Shown here: positions 42,325 to 51,822 of the stretch, in pieces
Layout of the letters: each line of letters opens with the position of its first letter
Position numbering within the stretch: the stretch's first letter is position 1
NCBI RefSeq assembly: GCF_002161805.1
Contig: NZ_NFIP01000005.1
Coordinates: forward strand, 124,001-188,000
Length of the DNA: 64,000 bases
Direction of reading: 5' to 3'
Source of the DNA: Collinsella sp. An307
GTDB lineage: Bacteria; Actinomycetota; Coriobacteriia; Coriobacteriales; Coriobacteriaceae
The notes under the pieces: generated by a model
Database searches by the model: none
Seen by the model: only the letters and a program-made list of their open reading frames with translations
What the model was told of the DNA's origin: nothing
Position numbers and translations under genes: made by a program

Positions 42325-42697
42325 ACAGACGAGTACGTGTTTCGAGATGCGCTTTTTATAGCCATAAAGACTCTTGTCATGCCGCGATACCGCCCTTTAT
42401 ATCGGAGGTTGGAAACATATACTGTTCCTTGATATTCGGGAAATCGTGCCCGCTGAGCCTCCTGTGCAGATGCGGCTCTCCTCTCAAACGAAGCGGATCT
42501 ATCTGCGTTAGGGCGAACAGAAGGTGTTTCGCGCAGAAGAAGTTGCGATATCGTCGCGCTAATCGTTGGAAGATAGATTCGCATTGTTGAAAGCAGTCTA
42601 CTTGTGAGCCACTTCCCCTAAACTTAACGTGAGGGGAGTGAAGCGAAGTTCGCTTTCCTTGCGAAGCCAGAAGGGGAAGCGAGCGTAGGGGGCGCTT
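42325..42697. other. Gene-free gap after the SPFH cluster
   Basis: About 370 bases, AT-richer than the neighbours. A minus-strand frame (42237-42584) has no ribosome site and an implausible sequence. A small hairpin GAAGCGAA / TTCGCTTTC occurs near 42642-42660. I see no gene, tRNA or array. Confidence 0.5.
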
Positions 42698-43639
42698 ATG
42701 TACGAGGACGAGAACCGCGATTTAGGTCCGGCTGCAGAGTATGCCGAGGCAACGTATGCAACGGAGCTTGCTGCAGGCCCCGACCCCATGGCGTTCATGG
42801 TTCGCTACAAGTTCGTGGTAATCGCCATCTTGGTGGTCGTTGCGCTCGTTTCGGCGTTGCCTTTGCGTGCCGTTTTCACCACGCCCGATACCTATGCTCC
42901 CACCATCGCAACCATCGACGAGAAGAAGGCAACGGTGCTCGGTCTCACGGCTGCAGCTGCGGGCGCTTCGGCGGCGATCACGGCTATTCCCGATGACGTG
43001 GGAACGCCTGTTGCGGATAACCTGATGGATCTCTGCTCCAACTTCACGATTGTGCTTGTGGCCCTCTACCTCGAGAAATACCTGCTCACCATTTTTGGCT
43101 TCACTACGTTTGCCGTGCTCATCCCCGTGGCATGCGCCCTCTTTGCGGCGTCGCTGCTGCTCTTCCGCAGCCGCGGCGGCGCGGTGTGCGCACACATCGC
43201 GCGCAAGCTTTTGGCGCTCGGCGTCGTGCTCATGCTTGCCGTGCCGGTTAGCGTCTTTGTGACCGATATGATCGACACCACCTACGAGACGTCTGCCGAG
43301 ATCACCGGCGAGCAGGCGGACGAGGCCTCCGAGGCAGATACGGAGGAGGGCGACGGCAACGTGCTCGATTACCTTCTGAGCATTCCCGGCGCTGTGGTGG
43401 ACGGTTTAACGTCGGTCTCCGATGAGCTTCTCAACCAGGTGAACCGTCTCATCGAGTGGTTTGCCGTTATGGTGGTCACCTCGTGTGTGATTCCTATCCT
43501 CGTGCTCGTCTTCTTCCTTTGGATGGCAAATCTCATCCTGGGGATTAACATCGACGTTCCCATGAATGCGCTCAAGGCGCGGGGGAGTCGGCTCAAGCAG
43601 ATGCCGGCTAAGGCCATGAAGTCTTCGCGCAAGGGATAA
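42698..43639 (+). CDS. Polytopic membrane protein of unknown function
   Basis: A 313-residue protein with about five hydrophobic spans, roughly residues 37-58, 110-130, 135-155, 168-188 and 250-282, and an acidic loop (EQADEASEADTEEGDGN) before the last span. The end is basic (SRLKQMPAKAMKSSRKG). Weak GGGGGC precedes ATG 42698. I recognise no family. It stands alone and its stop is 27 bases from the convergent transporter gene. Confidence 0.65.
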   Translation: MYEDENRDLGPAAEYAEATYATELAAGPDPMAFMVRYKFVVIAILVVVALVSALPLRAVFTTPDTYAPTIATIDEKKATVLGLTAAAAGASAAITAIPDDVGTPVADNLMDLCSNFTIVLVALYLEKYLLTIFGFTTFAVLIPVACALFAASLLLFRSRGGAVCAHIARKLLALGVVLMLAVPVSVFVTDMIDTTYETSAEITGEQADEASEADTEEGDGNVLDYLLSIPGAVVDGLTSVSDELLNQVNRLIEWFAVMVVTSCVIPILVLVFFLWMANLILGINIDVPMNALKARGSRLKQMPAKAMKSSRKG

Positions 43640-43665
43640 CCATTACGTGCCGTTGCGACGAATAC

Positions 43666-44895
43666 CTACTTCTGTGCGCTGCGCTTGCGATCGAGAGCGT
43701 ATGTGACGCCCGTGAGCACCCAGGCAACGAGGGAGAACGCCGCTCCCACAAGGCCTACCTGAGCGAGGCCCATGCCGCCTACCACGGCGCCGCCCACCGC
43801 GGTGCCAAAGGCGATGCCGGTATTGAATGCGGTGGGTTCGAGCGAGCTCGCGAGCGTGAGCGCTTTGGGGTGCCAGCGCTGTGCATCCTTCATAAAGACG
43901 GAGATGCAGGGCACCGACACAATATACATGGTGAGGGCAAGGGCGAGTATCGCGGCGATGGCGGGAGCGGTGGCGCTTCCCAAAAGCCAGATGAGGGCAA
44001 GCATGGCTGCCTGGACGGGGAAGCTCGCCATAAGCGCGCGTAGCCCAAAGCGCGCATCTGCCCAACCCGAGATAAGGTTTGAGAAGAAGCACATCACACC
44101 GTATGCCATGAGCACGGTACTTGCACCGAGAGCGTCGAGGCCAACGACCTCCTCCAGATAAGGCGTGATGTAGCCGTAGAGCACATACACCGATCCCACG
44201 CCAAAGACAAAGATGAGCGCGCCGGTTATGACCTGCGGCTCGGTAAGGAGCGATGCCTGTTCGCCCATGGTGGCGGGCTCGTCGGTCGCACCTGAGCGCG
44301 GCAGCGCCACCAGGAGCGCAAGCGACGTGGCGAGCGCAAGCACAAGCGAGGCCACCATGACAAGGTGCCAGTCAAACGCGTGGGCGATCATCTTGCCCGC
44401 CGAGGTGATGAGGACCATTGCCACAGAGAACGCGGCGTAAACCACCGAGATGGTCATGGAGGTGCGCTCGACGCCCGCCAGCTCGGGAATGTAGGTGACA
44501 CCGAGCGCGAGCAAAGCTCCCGAGACGGCGCCCAGAAGCACACGCGACGCGAGCAGAATCTCAAACGTGGGCGCGAACGTCATGGCAAGGTTCGCCAGAC
44601 AGAAGAGAACGGTGTAGGCCACAAGCAGGGGGAACCTGCGGAAACGCCCGGTGGTGATGGCGAGCGTGGGCGTGAGCACCGCATAGGCGACCGAGAAGAA
44701 GCTGATGAGCTCGCCCACGCGCGAGAGGCTCACCCCAAAGGATGCGGCGAGTTCGCTCTCGATGCCAATGACCACAAACTCCGAGCAGCCGAGCGAGAAT
44801 CCGAGCACCACAAGCAAAGCGACGCAGAGGCGCGCGCGTGCGGGCGAGTGCACGTCGGTCTCATGCGGACGGTCGGTACCTTTCAACTCTTGCAT
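43666..44895 (-). CDS. MFS transporter, DHA1-type
   Basis: A 409-residue, twelve-span major facilitator. VVLGFSLGCSEFVVIGIESE and ASFGVSLSRVGELISFFSVA open the first helices, and the motif A-like loop TGRFRRFPLLVAY follows helix 2; LASRVLLGAVSGALLALGVT is the helix 4-5 region of DHA1 drug and nucleoside exporters such as AraJ or PbuE. Likely a proton-driven exporter of small molecules; the substrate is unknown. Transcribed alone, convergent with the preceding membrane protein. Confidence 0.85.
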   Translation of the reverse strand: MQELKGTDRPHETDVHSPARARLCVALLVVLGFSLGCSEFVVIGIESELAASFGVSLSRVGELISFFSVAYAVLTPTLAITTGRFRRFPLLVAYTVLFCLANLAMTFAPTFEILLASRVLLGAVSGALLALGVTYIPELAGVERTSMTISVVYAAFSVAMVLITSAGKMIAHAFDWHLVMVASLVLALATSLALLVALPRSGATDEPATMGEQASLLTEPQVITGALIFVFGVGSVYVLYGYITPYLEEVVGLDALGASTVLMAYGVMCFFSNLISGWADARFGLRALMASFPVQAAMLALIWLLGSATAPAIAAILALALTMYIVSVPCISVFMKDAQRWHPKALTLASSLEPTAFNTGIAFGTAVGGAVVGGMGLAQVGLVGAAFSLVAWVLTGVTYALDRKRSAQK

Positions 44896-45104
44896 CGCTT
44901 CCCCCTAAGAATCTAAGCTTGACGATTGTAGCAGCCATGGTGCGACGCGGCGTGACCGGGCGGCTACCTTTGGGTAAAGCATCGGCATAGATGCCGTAAG
45001 GAAACGGTCTTGATTGCTCGCTGACGGCCGTGGCGGTCTGTGCGCTTGTTACCGTCGAGAAGATAATGCCCGGCAACAGGCAAACGCGTGTGAGGAGGAC
45101 CGCC

Positions 45105-45704
45105 ATGGATGAAGACAAGAATGAGGATATGCAGAGCGCAAACGATCGCTCTGCGGAAGATGGCCCCATCGCGCTGCCGCTTCCGTGGGGAAAGATCTCT
45201 CTTGTCGCCATTCTCATCTTAGTGGCTGCCGTTGGTTTCTTCTTTCTCATGCAGCGTGCAAGGGGCAACTTCGTCATGGGAACGATCGGTGTGGTTGCCC
45301 AGTATTTCGTAGCGGTGGTGTTTATCTTGCTGGCGGGCTTTCTGGCCCTTCCGGTGGTGGCGGGCATCCGCTCCCTGTCCCATATCGCCGGACGCATCGC
45401 CGCAGCGCTTGCAGCGCTTGTCATCACGGCGGTCTTCGCGTGGATCTTCCTTGCGGCGCCTATTCTTGACATCCCTCACCTTTCGAGCCCGTCGGTGACA
45501 AGGCTCACCGAGGTCGAAGTGGAGGTGGATGACAGTTACGAGTCGTCGACTTTCTACAAGCTCCAGGGCACCGACGCCGAGGGTAACCTGCAGATCTTTG
45601 ACGTCGATCGCGCGGTCTTTGACGCTTGGGACCCCGAGGTAGACGAGGTCACGGTGACCTATCTCCCGCATACTGAAACGGTGCTCTCCCTCGTGTGCTC
45701 ATAA
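45105..45704 (+). CDS. Three-span membrane protein with C-terminal soluble domain
   Basis: A 199-residue protein with ATG 45105 after GAGGAGGA. An acidic N-terminus precedes three hydrophobic spans (about 28-47, 60-85 and 95-118). A ~75-residue beta-rich domain follows (VEVEVDDSYESSTFYKLQGT, VTVTYLPHTETVLSLV). I recognise no family; the C-terminal strand pattern is like domains that follow membrane anchors in stress proteins. A small hairpin AAGACG / CGTCTT lies at its stop. Confidence 0.65.
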   Translation: MDEDKNEDMQSANDRSAEDGPIALPLPWGKISLVAILILVAAVGFFFLMQRARGNFVMGTIGVVAQYFVAVVFILLAGFLALPVVAGIRSLSHIAGRIAAALAALVITAVFAWIFLAAPILDIPHLSSPSVTRLTEVEVEVDDSYESSTFYKLQGTDAEGNLQIFDVDRAVFDAWDPEVDEVTVTYLPHTETVLSLVCS

Positions 45705-45882
45705 GACGCCTCGTTTATACGTCTTGCGGAGTTGATGCGTTGCCTTTGCGAGCTCGCCCAACCGTCGGGCCATTGTCTTAAACCAGATATTGAGGCACCC
45801 TATGTGACCGGGCGCGCATGGGATAATCAATCTATCTGTGCCGCCGTCAACAAGGCGGCAGACCTGCTGCAAAGGAGATGCC

Positions 45883-47436
45883 ATGTACCAAGAGAACGCC
45901 ATCTGGATGGGTGTGGGCGCGGAGCCTGACAACAAGCACGTGAACCTGCTGCTCAACCAGGCGAACCGCCACGGCCTTATCGCCGGTGCCTCTGGTACAG
46001 GCAAGACCGTTACGCTCAAGGTTATGGCCGAGGGCTTCTCTAAGGCGGGCGTTCCGGTGTTTATGGCCGACGTCAAGGGCGACATCACCGGTATGGCGCA
46101 GGCAGGCAAGGACTCCGAGGACATGCAGGAGCGTATCAAGCGCTTTGGCATCGAGGGTTTCACCTACGCGGGCTGCCCCGTGCGCATCTGGGATATGCTC
46201 GGCGGCGCTGGTCTGCCGGTGCGTATCACCATCTCCGACATGGGCCCGTCGTTGCTTTCGCGCCTGCTCGAGCTTACCGAGGTGCAGGAGGGCGTGCTCG
46301 ACATCGTCTTCCGCATCGCCGATGACAAGAACCTCCTTTTGATCGACCTCAAGGACCTGCGCGCCATGCTCAACTTCGTGGCCGAGCACGCCGACGAGTA
46401 CGAGACCACCTACGGCAAGGTCTCCGCCCAGTCGGTGGGCGCGATTCTGCGCACTCTGATCTCGGTCGAGGACCAGGGCGGTGACGTTTTCTTTGGCGAG
46501 CCGGCGCTCGACCTCAACGATTGGTTCCAGTGTGCCGAGAACGGCCAGGGCTACGTTAACATCCTGAACGCCGCAAAGCTCATCCAGAGCCCGCAGATCT
46601 ACGCCATGTTCCTCCTGTGGATGCTCTCCGAGCTCTTTGACACCCTGCCCGAGGAGGGCGACCTCGACAAGCCCAAGTTCGTCTTCTTCTTTGACGAGGC
46701 GCATCTTCTGTTCAACGACATGCCGACCGAGTTCCTCGACAAGATCGTGCAGGTCGTGAAGCTCATCCGCTCCAAGGGTGTGGGTGTGTATTTCATCACG
46801 CAGAGCCCTTCCGACATTCCCGACGAGGTGCTCGCGCAGCTCTCCAACCGCATCCAGCACGGTCTTCGCGCCTACACGCCCGCCGAGCAGAAGGCGGTGC
46901 GCGCCGCCGCGCAGTCGTTCCGCGAGAACCCCGCCTTCAAGAGCGAAGACGTTATCCTCGAGCTCGGCACCGGTGAGGCGCTCGTTTCCTTCCTGAACGA
47001 GGACGGCCAGCCCGAGATCGTCGAGCGCGCCAAGATCCTCCCGCCGCAGTGCCTCATGGCCGCCGCCTCTGACGACGTGATGAAGGAGGCCCTCTCCGCG
47101 CAGGATGAGCTCATGAAGAAGTACGGCGAGGCCGTCGACCGCGAGAGCGCCGAGGAGCAGATCGAGGAGCTCGAGGAGGAAGAGGAGAAGGCCGCCAAGG
47201 AGGAAGAGGAGCGCAAAAAGCGCGAGGAAGAAAAGGCCATGAAGGAGAAGGCCAAGGCCAAGGCTGCCGAGAAGGCCGCGATTCGCGCCGAGGAGCGCAA
47301 GATCCGCCAGCGCGAGAAGCAGCAGGAGCAGATGATGAAGGGCATCGGCAAGATTGCAAGCCGGGTGCTGGGCTCCTTTGGTCGCGAGGCCACGCGCCAG
47401 ATCACGCGCAACCTGTTTGGTGGGCGTCGCCGCTAG
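45883..47436 (+). CDS. HerA-like ATPase, DUF853/YjgR family
   Basis: A 517-residue cytoplasmic ATPase of the HerA-FtsK superfamily. Walker A is GASGTGKTVTLKVMAEGF (about 36-44), FMADVKGDITGMAQAG follows, and Walker B is FVFFFDEAHLLFND. The arginine finger region and GVYFITQSPSDIPDEVLAQL are typical of YjgR. The C-terminal ~100 residues form a highly charged coiled coil ending in RQITRNLFGGRRR. AAAGGAGA precedes ATG 45883. Role in the cell is unclear; HerA relatives act in DNA processing. It is convergent with the GNAT gene. Confidence 0.88.
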   Translation: MYQENAIWMGVGAEPDNKHVNLLLNQANRHGLIAGASGTGKTVTLKVMAEGFSKAGVPVFMADVKGDITGMAQAGKDSEDMQERIKRFGIEGFTYAGCPVRIWDMLGGAGLPVRITISDMGPSLLSRLLELTEVQEGVLDIVFRIADDKNLLLIDLKDLRAMLNFVAEHADEYETTYGKVSAQSVGAILRTLISVEDQGGDVFFGEPALDLNDWFQCAENGQGYVNILNAAKLIQSPQIYAMFLLWMLSELFDTLPEEGDLDKPKFVFFFDEAHLLFNDMPTEFLDKIVQVVKLIRSKGVGVYFITQSPSDIPDEVLAQLSNRIQHGLRAYTPAEQKAVRAAAQSFRENPAFKSEDVILELGTGEALVSFLNEDGQPEIVERAKILPPQCLMAAASDDVMKEALSAQDELMKKYGEAVDRESAEEQIEELEEEEEKAAKEEEERKKREEEKAMKEKAKAKAAEKAAIRAEERKIRQREKQQEQMMKGIGKIASRVLGSFGREATRQITRNLFGGRRR

Positions 47437-47468
47437 TTTTGGGCGCGCTGCGGTGCTTGGCGCGCGGC

Positions 47469-47605
47469 TCAAGTCGTTTATGAGCGTAATCGCGTGCCAA
47501 CCACGTTGCTACGAGTGTGGCTAAACAAGTTTATCTGCGAAAACCCACCCTGTACCATGTGGGGTACAGGGCGGGTTCTCAGCTTTACGCTCATAAGCGA
47601 CTTGA
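47469..47605. repeat. 137-bp inverted-repeat element with internal terminator hairpin
   Basis: Terminal arms 47469-47489 and 47585-47605 are 21-base inverted repeats with one mismatch (ends CAAGTCG / CGACTTG). The centre holds a hairpin CCCTGTACC / GGTACAGGG (47548-47571), with A-rich and T-ending flanks. It sits between convergent genes, so it may be a two-way terminator or a small non-coding mobile element. Confidence 0.8.
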
Positions 47606-47671
47606 ACGTTCTGGCGCCCAGTCGGGATGGAGCGCTGTGACGATGGGGCGCGGGGCGGGTTGCGTGGCGCC

Positions 47672-47965
47672 CTAGGCGACGAGTTCGGCCCACTCGGGGT
47701 GACGCTCGAACCAGCTCACGGCATACGAGCACGTGGGGCGCGCCTTGCGATGGGTTTCCTTTAGCTCGCGTGCCGCCTGCTCGAGGAGCATGCCTGCGAT
47801 GCCCTGACCGCGGAGCGACTCATCCACAAACGTGTGGTTGATCTCCACGGTACCCGGCTCGCGATCGGGGAAAGTGACCTCGGCGAGGGTGGTTCCGTCG
47901 GGGGCGACGTAGCGAATGGCGTGGGAGTGGACCTCAATCTGGTTTTCGGGGGCCTTCTTAGTCAT
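47672..47965 (-). CDS. GNAT-fold N-acetyltransferase (YjdJ/NATD1-type)
   Basis: A 97-residue mini-GNAT. IRYVAPDGTTLAEVTFPD, then VEINHTFVDESLRGQGIAGM carries the acetyl-CoA loop R-G-Q-G-I-A, and KARPTCSYAVSWFERHPEW is the typical end of NATD1/YjdJ. GAAAGGCG precedes ATG 47965; the longer frame to 48118 is upstream sequence. Acceptor unknown. Confidence 0.85.
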   Translation of the reverse strand: MTKKAPENQIEVHSHAIRYVAPDGTTLAEVTFPDREPGTVEINHTFVDESLRGQGIAGMLLEQAARELKETHRKARPTCSYAVSWFERHPEWAELVA

Positions 47966-48177
47966 GGCTCGCCTTTCTGTTGGTTCGCGCCTGGGGCGCG
48001 CGGCTTTACGCGTGGTGCATCCATCGTGTACCCACGGCAGCGCGCGAGCCACATCGCATTCGCTTTGCAACGCATCGGTAACAGAGGGGTTACGCCCGGG
48101 AAACGCAAGCGGTACCATGAGGCGGTAAACGGTATCTGCGAGCAGCGCGTGGGCAGCGCAATCGATTCGGCAGGTTG

Positions 48178-50736
48178 ATGACTATGGCTTCAACACGCAA
48201 GGCGTACGTTCAGCCAACTCATATCCAGGTGCGCGGCGCACGCGTGCATAACCTAAAGAACATCGATGTGGATATCCCCCTCGGTTGCCTCACGGGGATC
48301 GCGGGCGTGTCGGGGTCGGGCAAAAGCTCGCTTGCGCTCGGCACGCTCTACGCCGAGGGCAGCCGCCGCTATCTCGATGCGCTTTCTACCTACACGCGGC
48401 GCCGTATTGCGAGCGTGGGCCGTGCGACGGTTGACGAGGTGCTCCACGTGCCCGCCGCGCTCGCGCTGCGCCAGCGTCCCGGCATACCCGGCGTCCACTC
48501 CACATTTGGCACCTCGACCGAGCTTCTCAACTACCTGCGCCTCATGTTCTCGCGCCTCGGCAGCCACCAGTGCCCGCATTGCGGCGCGCACGTTCCGCCG
48601 AGCATGGATGTCGCGCTTATGATTCCCACTCGCTGCCCGGAGTGTGGCCAGGAGTTCATGGGGCCGGGTGCCGAGGACCTCGCTTTTAACAGCGGAGGCG
48701 CCTGCCCTACGTGTGGCGGCACGGGTATCGTGCGCACGGTGGACGAGTCGACGCTTGTGCCCGACGAGTCGCTTTCCATTGAGGAGGGCGCTGTTGCATC
48801 GTGGCAACAACTCATGTGGAAGCTCATGCGCGACATCGCGCGCGAGATGGGCGTCCGCACCGATGTGCCCTTCTCGGAGCTCACGCCCCGCGAACGAGAG
48901 ATTGTCTTCCACGGCCCCGCCGAGAAGCACCACATGTTCTATCAGAGCTCCAAGACCGGTGACGTGGGCGAGATGGACTTCACCTACTTCAACGCGGTCT
49001 ATACGGTCGAGAACGCCCTCTCCAAGGTGAAAGACGAGAAGGGCCTGGCGCGCCTAGCGAAATTCCTCAAAGAGGAGGTGTGCCCAGACTGCGGCGGCAC
49101 GCGCCTTTCTGCGCGCGCTCGGGGCTCCATCATCGACGGCATGAACCTGGGCGATGTGGCGCGCATGACGCTCGACGAGCTTGAGGTGTGGGTGGGGACC
49201 GTGCCCGCGCTCATGCCCGAGGCAATGGTGCCCATGGCGCGCGCCATCGTGGCCGAGATGGCCGAGCCCATTTGCCGCCTGAAGCAGCTCGGCCTCGGCT
49301 ACCTCGCCCTCGACCGCGCAAGTTCCACCCTCTCTACCGGCGAGCGCCAGCGCGTGCAGCTTGCCCGCGCCGTGCGCAACCGCACGTGCGGCGTGCTCTA
49401 CGTGCTCGACGAGCCCTCCATTGGCCTGCACCCCTCCAATGTAGAGGGACTGCTCGGCGTGGTGGACGACCTTTTGGGCGATGGCAACTCGGTGGTGCTC
49501 GTCGACCACGATGTGCGGGTTCTGCGCCATGCCGATCATCTGGTGGAGATTGGTCCCGGCTCGGGCGAGGCCGGCGGGCGCGTGATTGCCGAGGGCAGTG
49601 TGGCCGACGTGGTGGCACATCCCGCCACGCGCATAGGGCCGTTTCTCTCGGGCGAGCGGCGCGTTCGCGTGCGCACGCGCACGGCGGCGGATGCGGTGTT
49701 TGCCGAGGGGTCCATCGACCTTGAGACGGGTGCCATCCATACCGTGAAACCCCTTGACGTGCGGATCCCGCGCGGACGCCTCACCGCGGTGACGGGCGTG
49801 TCAGGCTCGGGCAAGACCACGCTCGTGCTCGAGAGCCTCATCCCTGCGCTCAAGGCATCCATCGCGGGCGAGGCGCTGCCCGGGCACGTGAAGCGTGTCG
49901 AGGCGGCGGGTATCCGCCGCGCGAACCTCATCGACGCTACGCCTATTGGCGCCAACGTTCGCTCGACGGTCGCCACCTATTCGGGCGTGCTCGACGATTT
50001 GCGCCGCGTCTTTGCAAAGCTGCCCGAGGCGCGCGAACGCGGCCTCAAGGCGGGGGCGTTTTCCTACAACACCGGGTCGCTCCGCTGCCCCACGTGTGAC
50101 GGAACCGGGCAGATCTCGCTCGACGTGCAGTTTCTGCCCGATGTAGACATCCCCTGTCCGGACTGCGGCGGGGCGCGCTTTGGACGCGACGCCTACGCCA
50201 TCAAGCTCGGCGGCGACCTGAGCCTGCCGGAGCTTCTCTCCTATACGGTCGACCAAGCGCGCGAGGCGCTCGCCGATACGGGCCTGCGTTCGGCGCTCGG
50301 CAAGCTCAAGATCCTTTCCGAGCTGGGGCTCGGCTACCTCACGCTCGGCGAGGCAACGCCGGCGCTCTCGGGCGGCGAGGCGCAGCGCCTCAAGCTTGCA
50401 AGCGAACTCACGCGCGACCAGGCAGACGCCCTCTTTGTGTTTGACGAGCCCACCATCGGCCTGCATCCGCTCGACGTGGAGGTGCTGCTCGGCGTGCTCG
50501 AGCGCTTGATTGACCATGGGGCGACGATTGTGGTTATCGAGCACGACCTCGACATGATTGCCAACGCCGATTACGTGATCGACCTCGGTCCCGGCGGCGG
50601 CGAGGCGGGCGGACGCATCGTTGCCGCGGGCACGCCCGATCAGGTCGCGCGCGAGCCCGAGAGCGTGACGGGCCGCTACATTGCTGAGGAGTTATCTGGC
50701 GAGGGCTGGTGCGGCGCCTCAGTTCCGCTATCCTAG
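48178..50736 (+). CDS. UvrA2-like ABC excinuclease ATPase
   Basis: An 852-residue tandem ABC ATPase. Two Walker A loops (GVSGSGKSSL about residue 41, GVSGSGKTTL about 542), two signature motifs (STLSTGERQRVQLARAVRNR, PALSGGEAQRLKLASELTRD) and several zinc knuckles (CPHC/CPEC, CPTCGGTG, CPDCGG, CPTCDGTG) match UvrA. It is about 90 residues shorter than housekeeping UvrA, fitting the UvrA2 class that lacks most of the UvrB-binding domain. Such proteins bind DNA and are linked to drug or damage resistance. ATG 48178 or 48184 is the likely start. Confidence 0.88.
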   Translation: MTMASTRKAYVQPTHIQVRGARVHNLKNIDVDIPLGCLTGIAGVSGSGKSSLALGTLYAEGSRRYLDALSTYTRRRIASVGRATVDEVLHVPAALALRQRPGIPGVHSTFGTSTELLNYLRLMFSRLGSHQCPHCGAHVPPSMDVALMIPTRCPECGQEFMGPGAEDLAFNSGGACPTCGGTGIVRTVDESTLVPDESLSIEEGAVASWQQLMWKLMRDIAREMGVRTDVPFSELTPREREIVFHGPAEKHHMFYQSSKTGDVGEMDFTYFNAVYTVENALSKVKDEKGLARLAKFLKEEVCPDCGGTRLSARARGSIIDGMNLGDVARMTLDELEVWVGTVPALMPEAMVPMARAIVAEMAEPICRLKQLGLGYLALDRASSTLSTGERQRVQLARAVRNRTCGVLYVLDEPSIGLHPSNVEGLLGVVDDLLGDGNSVVLVDHDVRVLRHADHLVEIGPGSGEAGGRVIAEGSVADVVAHPATRIGPFLSGERRVRVRTRTAADAVFAEGSIDLETGAIHTVKPLDVRIPRGRLTAVTGVSGSGKTTLVLESLIPALKASIAGEALPGHVKRVEAAGIRRANLIDATPIGANVRSTVATYSGVLDDLRRVFAKLPEARERGLKAGAFSYNTGSLRCPTCDGTGQISLDVQFLPDVDIPCPDCGGARFGRDAYAIKLGGDLSLPELLSYTVDQAREALADTGLRSALGKLKILSELGLGYLTLGEATPALSGGEAQRLKLASELTRDQADALFVFDEPTIGLHPLDVEVLLGVLERLIDHGATIVVIEHDLDMIANADYVIDLGPGGGEAGGRIVAAGTPDQVAREPESVTGRYIAEELSGEGWCGASVPLS

Positions 50737-50792
50737 GTGGGCAACGAATCGACCGACCCGGCCCTGCCCGACGGGGCCTGTAAGGGGGACCC

Positions 50793-51209
50793 ATGATTAA
50801 AGAAATCGTGCGCGACCGCGACTTCTTGAGCAAGCCTGCCGAGGAAGCCACCGCTGCCGACACCGAGGTCATCCAGGACCTGCGCGACACGCTCGAGTCG
50901 CTCGACGACGCCGTGTGCCTCGCGGCGAACCAGATCGGCTCTACCAAGGCCGTTATTGCCTACCGCGACGGCGACCGCATCGCCGTCATGCTCAATCCCA
51001 AGATCAAGCGCGGCGCGCAGCCCTACAAGACGCAGGAGAGCTGCCTGTCGCTCGACGACCTCTCTGAGGTCCGTCGTTTCCAGATGATCACGGTTTCCTA
51101 CCAGGTGCTTTCCGGCGAGAACCTGGTCTCGCGCACCAAGCGCCTGAATGGCTGGACGGCCGAGGTCGTGCAGCACGCCATCGATCACTGCGCGGGCAAG
51201 CTGGTCTAA
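50793..51209 (+). CDS. Peptide deformylase homologue, probably inactive
   Basis: A 138-residue protein of the PDF fold. Motif 1 is CLAANQIG (usual GxGLAAxQ), motif 2 is QESCLSL (EGCLS-like) and motif 3 is VVQHAIDHCAG. The catalytic Glu of H-E-x-x-H is Ala (codon GCC), while both metal-binding His and the Cys are kept. A true PDF removes formyl groups from new proteins; without this Glu the reaction should be lost or altered. GGGGGA precedes ATG 50793. It follows uvrA2 closely and precedes a membrane protein by nine bases. Confidence 0.8.
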   Translation: MIKEIVRDRDFLSKPAEEATAADTEVIQDLRDTLESLDDAVCLAANQIGSTKAVIAYRDGDRIAVMLNPKIKRGAQPYKTQESCLSLDDLSEVRRFQMITVSYQVLSGENLVSRTKRLNGWTAEVVQHAIDHCAGKLV

Positions 51210-51218
51210 GGAGCGAGC

Positions 51219-51755
51219 ATGGAGGGTCGCGAGCAATCGGGGGTGGAGCGTCGCCTTAGCCGTCTGCGCGTTGCGGTTATCGCCCTCGGCGTCGTGTCGG
51301 CTCTGTCGCTTGTCGCCGTGGGGGTGCTGGCCTGGCAGGTCATGTCACTGCGCGGCACGCTCGACGCATACGACCAGGTGGTGAGCGCCGTCGGTGAGCA
51401 GGGCGGCATGCTGGGCGATGACGCGCTAAGCGGCGGCGCACACGACGCACCGGATGGCTCGCACGCATCTGGTGCCACCTCGGACGGGGCGGACGAGGAT
51501 GCCAATGACAAGGGCGGCGTCGACCCCGATGATCTGCGCGCGGCAGATCTTCTCGATATCATTGGGGAGAGCTGGGCAAACGCGCAGCGCATTCTCGACT
51601 CGTACGGTGTCGATCAAGCGGACCTTGTCATCAACACCGATGACGGCGGCATGGTGTGGAACCCTGCCAACTGGACGGTCACACTCGTGACCGACTTGGA
51701 CGAGCCCGGTCGCGTTGCGGTCTATCTCCGCCACGACTCCTGGGGCCTGTTCTAG
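51219..51755 (+). CDS. Single-span membrane protein of unknown function
   Basis: A 178-residue protein. One transmembrane span at about 17-42 (VAVIALGVVSALSLVAVGVL), then an Asp/Gly/Ala-rich linker (about 60-105) and a ~65-residue C-terminal domain (LLDIIGESWANAQRILDSYG, WNPANWTVTLVTDLDEPGRV). GGAGCG lies before ATG 51219. It follows the deformylase homologue by nine bases and ends before a strong terminator. I recognise no family. Confidence 0.6.
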   Translation: MEGREQSGVERRLSRLRVAVIALGVVSALSLVAVGVLAWQVMSLRGTLDAYDQVVSAVGEQGGMLGDDALSGGAHDAPDGSHASGATSDGADEDANDKGGVDPDDLRAADLLDIIGESWANAQRILDSYGVDQADLVINTDDGGMVWNPANWTVTLVTDLDEPGRVAVYLRHDSWGLF

Positions 51756-51822
51756 GGCGCGCATGCCCGCGTCTTGGGCATCTCGTGCAACAACGGGCCC
51801 TCGCAGCAAGCGCTATCAACAA

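Noticed and set aside
42237-42584. Minus-strand frame in the gap after the SPFH cluster
   Set aside because: No ribosome site, overlaps the end of the plus gene, and shows no family resemblance.
45847-47472. Minus-strand frame opposite the HerA-like ATPase
   Set aside because: Leu/Gly/His-rich antisense of a biased gene; the plus frame has Walker motifs and a good ribosome site.
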